Shown piece by piece: positions 58,403 to 64,000 of a DNA stretch of 64,000 nt. This DNA is from CBDCFV01 sp963664625. Lineage in GTDB: Bacteria > Chloroflexota > Dehalococcoidia > Lucifugimonadales > UBA3495. The stretch lies in assembly GCA_963664625.1 (NCBI GenBank), contig OY761541.1, forward strand, positions 496,001 through 560,000, given 5' to 3'. Position 1 is the first letter of the stretch; each line of letters begins with the position of its first letter. A model generated the notes under the pieces. The model saw nothing but the letters and a program-made list of their open reading frames with translations, did no database searches and was not told the origin of the DNA. A program made the position numbers and the translations under genes.

Positions 58403-61400
58403 ATGCAAGTACAGACTGACGAACTCCGTACCTACCTACAGGCCTTCGACTTTCCCCATCTGTTCGTTGAGGGCCTGGGTTGGGACTACTATCGCGCCGA
58501 GCCGGTCAGCGTCCACGTCGATGGGCGCGACTATATCCTGGAGACTGCCGCCCAGAAAGCCGGGTTCGTCGTTTACGTCTGCGGCCCCGGCGCCGATGGT
58601 CCCGTTCCGGCCTATCCGGTGCGGCGCAAGATAGAGAATCAGGTCGCCAAGCTGGCCTATGAACACCTCATCATCTTTGTCGATGCCGACCGGACCCTCC
58701 AAGTCTGGCAGTGGGTCAAGCGGGAGGCCGGCAAGCCCGCCGCCTGCCGGGAGCAGACTTACCACGCCGGACAGACCGGGGAAGCGTTGCTCCAGCGCCT
58801 TCAGCCGCTGTTCGTGTCCTTGGATGAAGAGCCATCGCTGAACATCGCCCTGGTCGCATCCCGCGTCCGCGCCGCCCTGGACGTCGAAAAAGTAACCAAG
58901 CGCTTCTACGAACGCTTCCGGGCCGAATTGACTGCCTTCGGGAACTTCATCGAGGGCATCACCGCCCAGGGCGACCGGGACTGGTACGCATCCCTCATGC
59001 TCAACCGCATGATGTTCGTTTACTTCGTCCAGAAGCAGGGCTTCCTGGACGGCGACTTGGATTACCTGCGCAACCGTCTGGGCATGGTGCAAGCCCTTTC
59101 CGTTCATCCTGAGCCTGTCGAAGGACGCGGGCGCTTCCAGCAGTTCTACCGCCTCTTCCTCCTGCGGCTGTTCCACGAGGGGCTCGGCCAGCCGGAATCC
59201 CAACGCGCGCCCGAATTGGCCGTCCTGTTGGGCAAGGTGCCTTTCCTCAACGGAGGCCTCTTTGACCAGCACGAGCTGGAGCGGGACAACCCGGACATCT
59301 CTATACCCGATGCTGCCTTCGAGCGGGTCTTCGACTTCTTCGACGGCTACCGCTGGCACCTGGACGAGCGGCCCTACCGGGAGGACAACGAGATAAACCC
59401 TGACGTGCTGGGCTACATCTTCGAGAAGTACGTCAACCAGAAGCAGATGGGCGCCTACTACACCAAGGAGGACATCACCGGCTACATCTCCCGCAACACC
59501 GTCATCCCCTTCCTGTTCGACGCCGCGAAGAAGGAGTGCCCCGTGGCCTTCGGGCCGGACGGCGGCGTATGGCGTTTGCTGCAAGACGACCCCGACCGCT
59601 ACATCTACCCCGCCGTCGGCCACGGTATCACTTGGAACGCCCGGCAGCCGGAGGACCCGATCCGCTTGGAAGCGCCCTTCGAACTGCCCGACGACATCGC
59701 AGCGGGCATCGACGACGTATCCCAACGCGGCGGCTGGAACGTCCCTGCTCCCGACGACTACGCCCTGCCCACGGAGACTTGGCGCGAGGTCGTCGCCCGC
59801 CGCACCCGCTATCACGAAGTCCGGGACAAGCTGGCGGCCGGCGAAGTGCGGGAAGTCAACGACCTAATCACCCTGAACCTGGATATGGATCGGTTCGCCA
59901 AGGACGTCATCGCCCAGAGCGAGGGGCCGGAGTTGTTGCGGGCCTTCTGGCACGCCATGCGCGACGTGTCGGTCCTGGACCCTACCTGCGGCTCCGGCGC
60001 CTTCCTGTTCGCCGCCCTCAACATCCTCGAACCCCTCTACACCGCCTGCTTGGAGGGGATGCAAGGCTTCCTTGACGACCTCCGTCATTCCCGCGAACGC
60101 GGGAATCCAAACCGCAGCCCCAACGCTCTCAGCGACTTCCGCGACGTTCTGGCGCAGGTGGAAAAACACCCCAGCGAGCGTTATTTCATCCTCAAGTCCA
60201 TAGTCCTCAACAACCTCTACGGCGTGGACATCATGGAAGAGGCGGTGGAAATCTGCAAGCTGCGCCTCTTCCTCAAGCTGGTGGCCCAACTGGAGAGCTA
60301 CGACCAGATAGAGCCGTTGCCCGACATCGACTTCAACATCCGCGCCGGCAACACCCTGGTCGGCTTCACATCCCTGGACGCCGTGCGCCGGGCCATGACC
60401 ATCACTGATAGACAGGACAGGCCAATGCCTGAAGTCCGCAGAGCCGTTCGCGGTCAGCAGGCCCGAGCCATGTTTGCAGAAGACCAAGCTGTCCTCGACC
60501 GTATCCAAGAGGAGGCAGAAATCGCCAGTCGGGCTTTCGACCAATTCCGACGCCAGCAGACCACGCTGGGCGGGGAAGTAACGGTGGGAGATAAGGCGAC
60601 CCTGCGTTCCCGGCTGGAAAGTCTCCGCGACGAACTGGACCGCTACCTGGCCGCCGAGTACGGAGTAACTGCCAAGGACTCGGAAGCGTACGAACGCTGG
60701 CTGGCCAGCCACCAGCCCTTCCACTGGTTCGTGGAGTTCTACGGAATAATGAGCAAGGGCGGGTTCGATGTGGTGATTGGGAACCCGCCTTATGTGGAGT
60801 ACAGCAAGGTCAAAGGCGAGTATACCGTTAAGGGTTATGAGACTGAACGGTGTGGCAACCTATATGCGCTGGTTATCGAGCGGTCTTATACTTGCCTACG
60901 GCGAGGCGGACGATTCGGTATGATTGTGCAGCTTTCCTACTCCTGCACGGACCGAATGGAGCCGATTCAGAGGCTTTGCCTTTCACAAAGCGGCGGCCTC
61001 TGGCTTTCCCATTTCGATGACCGTCCCGCCAAGCTCTTTGATGGCTTGGAGCATATCCGTGCGACCATAGCTCTATCGGTGAAAGCGGTCAATGATGTCT
61101 GCGGCGTTTACTCAACGGCCTACAACAGGTGGTACACAGAATCCCGCCCACGGTTGTTCGACACAGTAGCTTTCGACTCCCTGTATAAGGTTTCGGCTAT
61201 CCCTGGAGGAACTGTGCCCAAGATTGGGCCTCTGCCTGCTTCGGCAATACTAGACCGCATAGCGAAACAACGCCCGATTCGTAACAGTCTCGCGCCGTCG
61301 GGAAACGGGATGGTCTACTTCCATAACGCACCCCAGTACTGGGTTCGGGCTATGGACTTTGCCCCATACTTCTGGAACGAACGCGACGGCCAGCAGATTT

Positions 61401-61819
61401 CTACCCAGGTCAAGAGTTTGAGGCTTGCTGAGGTTGACAACGCCGCTGCCGTGGTTGCAACACTGAACAGTTCGCTCTTCTATTGGTGGTTCCTACTTCT
61501 CTCAGACTGCCGCCATCTCAATCTGAGAGAAATCGAGAGCTTCCCCCTCGGCTTGGAACGAATGAAGATGACCACCAAAAGACAGTTATCCCAATTGACT
61601 GATGAGCTCATGGAGAGTTTCAAGCGTCACAGCCGGCGCAAGGAGACAAGTTACAAAGCCACCGGCAAGGTGGTCTATGATGAGTTTGACCAGAAGCCGT
61701 CCAAACCCATCGTGGACAAGATTGACCGGGTGCTGGCGGAGCATTACGGCTTTACCGAGGAGGAACTGGACTTCATTATCAACTATGACATCAAGTACCG
61801 CATGGGGCGGGAGGGGTAG
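58403..61819 (+). CDS. Eco57I-type (type IIG-like) DNA adenine methyltransferase/restriction protein
   Basis: 1138 aa. The N-terminal 200 residues have a PD-(D/E)xK-like nuclease look (YILETAAQKAGFVVYVC, KLAYEHLIIFVDADRTLQVWQW). Then FEKYVNQKQMGAYYTKEDITGYI leads to the N6-adenine methyltransferase: motif I DPTCGSGAFLFAALN (about 525), LNNLYGVDIMEEAVEICKLRL (about 602) and motif IV IGNPPYVEYSKV (about 791). The C-terminus is target recognition. Two dispersed repeats are inserted in frame: SVHPEPVEG at about 233 and LRHSRERGNPN at about 559. It follows the PLD-helicase and precedes a HEPN-like gene by 2 bp. Confidence 0.92.
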   Translation: MQVQTDELRTYLQAFDFPHLFVEGLGWDYYRAEPVSVHVDGRDYILETAAQKAGFVVYVCGPGADGPVPAYPVRRKIENQVAKLAYEHLIIFVDADRTLQVWQWVKREAGKPAACREQTYHAGQTGEALLQRLQPLFVSLDEEPSLNIALVASRVRAALDVEKVTKRFYERFRAELTAFGNFIEGITAQGDRDWYASLMLNRMMFVYFVQKQGFLDGDLDYLRNRLGMVQALSVHPEPVEGRGRFQQFYRLFLLRLFHEGLGQPESQRAPELAVLLGKVPFLNGGLFDQHELERDNPDISIPDAAFERVFDFFDGYRWHLDERPYREDNEINPDVLGYIFEKYVNQKQMGAYYTKEDITGYISRNTVIPFLFDAAKKECPVAFGPDGGVWRLLQDDPDRYIYPAVGHGITWNARQPEDPIRLEAPFELPDDIAAGIDDVSQRGGWNVPAPDDYALPTETWREVVARRTRYHEVRDKLAAGEVREVNDLITLNLDMDRFAKDVIAQSEGPELLRAFWHAMRDVSVLDPTCGSGAFLFAALNILEPLYTACLEGMQGFLDDLRHSRERGNPNRSPNALSDFRDVLAQVEKHPSERYFILKSIVLNNLYGVDIMEEAVEICKLRLFLKLVAQLESYDQIEPLPDIDFNIRAGNTLVGFTSLDAVRRAMTITDRQDRPMPEVRRAVRGQQARAMFAEDQAVLDRIQEEAEIASRAFDQFRRQQTTLGGEVTVGDKATLRSRLESLRDELDRYLAAEYGVTAKDSEAYERWLASHQPFHWFVEFYGIMSKGGFDVVIGNPPYVEYSKVKGEYTVKGYETERCGNLYALVIERSYTCLRRGGRFGMIVQLSYSCTDRMEPIQRLCLSQSGGLWLSHFDDRPAKLFDGLEHIRATIALSVKAVNDVCGVYSTAYNRWYTESRPRLFDTVAFDSLYKVSAIPGGTVPKIGPLPASAILDRIAKQRPIRNSLAPSGNGMVYFHNAPQYWVRAMDFAPYFWNERDGQQISTQVKSLRLAEVDNAAAVVATLNSSLFYWWFLLLSDCRHLNLREIESFPLGLERMKMTTKRQLSQLTDELMESFKRHSRRKETSYKATGKVVYDEFDQKPSKPIVDKIDRVLAEHYGFTEEELDFIINYDIKYRMGREG
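59101..59127 (+). repeat. CTGAGCCTGTCGAAGG repeat inside coding sequence
   Basis: Copy of the dispersed element seen at 6625-6687, here read in frame as SVHPEPVEGRG between GMVQAL and RGRFQQFYR. It lies in the N-terminal part of the Eco57I-type protein, ahead of the methyltransferase core. Confidence 0.75.
60087..60106 (+). repeat. ATTCCCGCGAACGCGGGAAT repeat inside coding sequence
   Basis: Perfect 9-bp-arm palindrome within the Eco57I-type gene, read as RHSRERGNPN between methyltransferase motifs I and II. The same family occurs in non-coding DNA 1.8 kb upstream. Confidence 0.85.
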
Positions 61820-61821
61820 TT

Positions 61822-62568
61822 ATGCTTGCTGACAAACTGATGCTGGATCACATTGATAACATAGCTGTCTCTCGAAATATGCACCACAACAACCTTAATG
61901 TGCTGCGTTCTCTTCACAGTGGGATGTTCCATCTTGCATCCTTTACCCGCCGAAGGGAATTAGAAGCACTCAAGAGATACGGAAAAGACCAGACTCTACA
62001 CGTCGGCGAGCTTACAAACGAAACCTTGTTGCTCGGATGCATCTTTGATTGGTTCGCCATTAGTTTGGTTAGTTACATGAGCACGATCAAGCTAATGCAA
62101 GTGTTGGAGGATAATAAGTGGGAACTCTCACATCTTCGGGAGAAATCCAACCAGGAGAAATTGCGTGGGGCTCGCAGTTTATACATTGAGAGTGTTGCTC
62201 CCGATGTGTTGGATTGGCGCAACAAGATAGCTGCTCACAGGGTTGCAACGGATCCCAGGGCGGATAACCTATCCATGTTGGAATATTCAACTATGGTTGA
62301 TATTAGTTACTCAACTCCATACTACTGGGCCGGGTCTACGAGAATGTGGGTGGGTAATATCGAAGAGGAATGGACGAAGTACAGGGAATACTTACCTGAA
62401 TCAGAGAGAGAAGGGATAGCCGGGGCTTGGCAGAGGCACAAGTTGATTCTGGGCAAGCTGAAGGGGAAAAACCCGCTTGCAGTTAGGCCTTGGGCACTTA
62501 CCGAAATGTATGAATCTCTTTCATCTCGGTACTGGCCCGACATAGAACTTCCGGCTTTGGAATTGTAA
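61822..62568 (+). CDS. Hypothetical HEPN-like protein
   Basis: 248 aa, largely helical, starting 2 bp after the Eco57I-type gene and so co-transcribed. The segment VLDWRNKIAAHRVATDP (about 131-147) has the R-N-x(4)-H arrangement used by HEPN ribonucleases and related non-catalytic HEPN proteins. No other motif is recognised. HEPN proteins are common toxins or sensors in defence operons, so a role as effector or regulator of the PLD-helicase/methyltransferase unit is reasonable. Base composition (A/T-richer) differs from the two genes before it, hinting at separate origin. Confidence 0.6.
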   Translation: MLADKLMLDHIDNIAVSRNMHHNNLNVLRSLHSGMFHLASFTRRRELEALKRYGKDQTLHVGELTNETLLLGCIFDWFAISLVSYMSTIKLMQVLEDNKWELSHLREKSNQEKLRGARSLYIESVAPDVLDWRNKIAAHRVATDPRADNLSMLEYSTMVDISYSTPYYWAGSTRMWVGNIEEEWTKYREYLPESEREGIAGAWQRHKLILGKLKGKNPLAVRPWALTEMYESLSSRYWPDIELPALEL

Positions 62569-62609
62569 GGTGGCCGATAGGGGCCATTTCACCATAGGAG
62601 ATACTGGTC

Positions 62610-62711
62610 ATGCGAAAGCGCTGCACAAACGCACGACGGTACTGCCGGGGGCAGGGTAGAGATTGCCAGCCTGGAGCTGGAGGGGCTGAACATAGGAGGA
62701 GACAGGGCATG
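62610..62711 (+). pseudogene. Frameshifted short antitoxin-like gene
   Basis: Compared with the intact short gene at 63038, this stretch encodes the same pattern (KALHKRTTVLPG, then RVEIASLELEG) but only if two single-base losses are repaired, one near the start and one in the G-run of CTGCCGGGGGCAGG. The end overlaps the DUF433 start (GGCATGA). It is a decayed relative of the 63038 gene. Confidence 0.5.
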
Positions 62712-62942
62712 AAATCACTGGACAGGATTACCTTCGACCCCGCCGTGATGGGGGGCAAGGCGTGCGTCCGGGGTATGCGCGTAACGGCCGGGACAGTGGT
62801 GGGGTTGTTGGCGGCCGGCCGCTCCCGTGCGGAGATACTTCAAGCATACCCGTATCTTGAAGAGGAAGACATCGACCAGTCCCTGGTCTACGGGTCTTTT
62901 AATTCTTGGAGCAATTGTCAGAATCAGGATTTTCGGGATTAA
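62709..62942 (+). CDS. DUF433 protein with replaced C-terminus
   Basis: 77 aa. RITFDPAVMGGKACVRGMRV and AYPYLEEEDIDQSLVYG match the DUF433 gene at 16234. After Tyr (near 62892) the sequence departs into NSWSNCQNQDFRD, encoded by the start of a palindromic element (62912-63011). The native tail and any DUF5615 partner are gone. GGAGGAGACAGGGC precedes ATG62709. It may still fold, since most of the domain is present. Confidence 0.75.
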   Translation: MKSLDRITFDPAVMGGKACVRGMRVTAGTVVGLLAAGRSRAEILQAYPYLEEEDIDQSLVYGSFNSWSNCQNQDFRD

Positions 62943-63011
62943 AGGATTTTCAGGATTGTCTTATCCTGAGCATCTTATAGTCCGGTAAATCCCGATTCTG
63001 ACGGACAATTG
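62912..63011. repeat. 100-bp MITE-like inverted repeat
   Basis: Ends CAATTGTCAGAATC at 62912 and, inverted, CAATTGTC..CAGAATC at 63011, differing by a 4-nt insert. The inside has direct ATTTTCGGGATTAAAGG / ATTTTCAGGATTG units. No coding capacity. It truncates the DUF433 gene. Confidence 0.65.
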
Positions 63012-63037
63012 AAAGGCCCTGTTCAGGAAGGCGAAAT

Positions 63038-63127
63038 ATGCAAAAGGCATTGCGCATCAGAACGACGGTACAGCCGGGGGGCGGGGTGGAGTTTGACAGC
63101 CCGGAGCCGGAGGTAGCTTATGCCTGA
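63038..63127 (+). CDS. Short antitoxin-like peptide
   Basis: 29 aa (MQKALRIRTTVQPGGGVEFD, then SPEPEVAYA) with AGGAAGG 5-11 bp before ATG63038. The pattern RTTVQPGGxVEFxSPE occurs at the N-terminus of small AbrB/VapB-like proteins; this one stops early because the next gene begins (ATGCCTGA overlap of 8 bp). It may be a truncated antitoxin or a translational coupler. Confidence 0.5.
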   Translation: MQKALRIRTTVQPGGGVEFDSPEPEVAYA

Positions 63128-63383
63128 CACAAGGGACAGCTTGGAATTGCAAAACGCCTTCTATGAGACCATCCGCGAAGGGCTGGAGGCCGACGCCTTC
63201 GGCAAGTGGGCGGTCGTCTCCAACGAGAGGCTGGTCGGCGTGTATGAGTCCAACCGGGAGGCATCCGAAGTCGCGCTCAAGTTGGTCGTTGACGGAGCGT
63301 GTCTCGTCAAGCGTATCGGCTATGTAGTCAAAGTGGAGCAGACAGGACTCCGTGTCCGCCATGCGCCGGTCAGAAATCCGTGA
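63120..63383 (+). CDS. DUF5678-like small protein
   Basis: 87 aa. The core FGKWAVVSNERLVGVYESNREASEVAL followed by LIKR-like CLVKRIGYV fits small DUF5678-type proteins (x-W-V-x-x-x-x-x-L-V-G pattern). Overlaps the preceding short gene by 8 bp and the following retropepsin-like gene by about 30 bp. Such proteins are frequently found beside retropepsin-like genes. Molecular function unknown. Confidence 0.7.
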   Translation: MPDTRDSLELQNAFYETIREGLEADAFGKWAVVSNERLVGVYESNREASEVALKLVVDGACLVKRIGYVVKVEQTGLRVRHAPVRNP

Positions 63384-63816
63384 CAATGAGACGCTGGTCT
63401 ATGGCGTCATCGGCCATCCTGACAGAGGCGGCACGGATAACGCTGGCCTGACGCTGGACGCCGCCGCTCCTTCCGGTGAGGGTATGATGTTAATAGACAC
63501 CGGAGCCCAAGTGTCCGTATTGGACTTGGCCTTGGCGCTGGAATTGGAGTTGCCCGAAACCGCCGCCCCTGTGAATGTCGTCGGCTTGGCCGGCGAGAGC
63601 GAGGCGCGCCAGTTCGCTGGGCTGTTGCGCCTGCCTGAATGGGACATCACGATGGCAATCACTTTCGTATCACTGCCCTTGCGGGAGCAGCACGGTGTGT
63701 TGGCCCTCATAGGGATGGACGTATTGAGCGAGCTGATTCTCACCGTGGACGGCCCGCGCCGGAGAATCACATTGTCACTTCCTCGCGAACTGATGGGAGG
63801 TCCCGAAGATGCCTGA
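63352..63816 (+). CDS. Retropepsin-like aspartic protease domain protein
   Basis: 154 aa. LIDTGAQVSVLDLALALELEL has the D-T-G active-site triad (about 44-46), and VLALIGMDVLSELILTVDG is the typical second half of a retropepsin barrel. It would act as a dimer, if catalytic. GTG63352 is taken as start because AGGA lies 4 bp upstream; ATG63361 is the alternative. No signal peptide. The pair with the DUF5678-like gene is a recurrent bacterial neighbourhood whose role is not known. Confidence 0.8.
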   Translation: MSAMRRSEIRDNETLVYGVIGHPDRGGTDNAGLTLDAAAPSGEGMMLIDTGAQVSVLDLALALELELPETAAPVNVVGLAGESEARQFAGLLRLPEWDITMAITFVSLPLREQHGVLALIGMDVLSELILTVDGPRRRITLSLPRELMGGPEDA

Positions 63817-64000
63817 CGAAATCATCGAAGAACTGTGGGGAATCAAAGATAGCATCGCGCGAGAACACGGTAATGACGCCCGAAAGCTCGCCGCCTATCT
63901 GCAAGGCAGGGAGTTGGGGAAACACTCCTCCGGTGCGCCGTCGGCTCGTTGGGCTTGGCAAATCATCTCGGAAGGGCCGGGGCACCGCCTCTTCAAGACC
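63809..64000 (+). CDS. Small hypothetical protein, 3' end outside window
   Basis: Starts at ATG63809 with GGGAGG upstream and overlaps the previous stop by 8 bp (again ATGCCTGA). PDEIIEELWGIKDSIAREHG and NDARKLAAYLQGRE resemble small conserved proteins that sit next to VapC or RelE toxins (pattern IIEEIxxIKDxIAxExxxDxxxLxxxLxxRE). The frame is still open at the window end, with 64 codons seen. Assignment as antitoxin-like is tentative. Confidence 0.65.
   Translation, partial: MPDEIIEELWGIKDSIAREHGNDARKLAAYLQGRELGKHSSGAPSARWAWQIISEGPGHRLFKT

Noticed and set aside
58436..59815. 459-codon minus-strand frame opposite the Eco57I-type gene
   Set aside because: Shadow frame with Val/Gly/Leu-biased composition; the forward gene is certain.

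Overview
The window is high-GC bacterial DNA with dense, mostly SD-led genes. The gene content fits a free-living or host-associated heterotroph. It has three GMC-family flavin alcohol oxidases, two luciferase-like (LLM) flavin monooxygenases, an SMP-30 lactonase, a double carboxymuconolactone decarboxylase and a hydantoinase plus ureidopropionase pair. Such expanded oxidative catabolism with many small toxin-antitoxin (TA) genes recalls uncultivated Chloroflexota (SAR202-like), but that placement is an inference; no rRNA or marker gene is present.

Layout. (1) 1-12757: catabolic genes, starting with a truncated SMP-30 gene and a Phd/PIN toxin-antitoxin pair, then YceI, GMC, LLM, SDR, CMD, hydantoinase, LLM, C-N hydrolase and GMC genes. 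(2) 12780-40757: a DnaQ-like exonuclease divergent from a complete type I-E CRISPR-Cas locus (cas3, cas8e, cse2, cas7, cas5, cas6e, cas1, cas2), then one giant array of about 283 spacers (17.3 kb) read in the same direction. A 945-bp interruption between cas3 and cas8e holds a DUF433 antitoxin, a broken partner toxin, a two-repeat antisense mini-CRISPR with its own promoter, an antisense terminator and a small zinc-ribbon gene. (3) 40747-42942: a decayed IS1-family element ends the array and is itself split by an IS630-family element. (4) 43156-50982: a nucleotide-sugar dehydrogenase and epimerase, facing a four-gene operon (glycosyltransferase, radical SAM/SPASM, WG-repeat methyltransferase, histidine phosphatase) in which every junction overlaps by 4 bp. 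(5) 51435-54350: an M24 peptidase-like protein and a third GMC oxidase. (6) 54674-62568: a probable defence unit, namely a PLD-nuclease/SNF2-helicase fusion, an Eco57I-type methyltransferase/restriction protein and a HEPN-like protein. (7) 62610-64000: a cluster of small overlapping TA-like genes, several broken.

The genome carries several families of short palindromic dispersed repeats. They sit between genes, at the breakpoints of small toxin or antitoxin genes, and twice in frame inside the Eco57I-type gene. The most interesting candidate for something undescribed is the antisense two-repeat unit with its own promoter inside the cas operon (16507-16641), which has the architecture of a CreA/CreR-type CRISPR-derived regulatory RNA.
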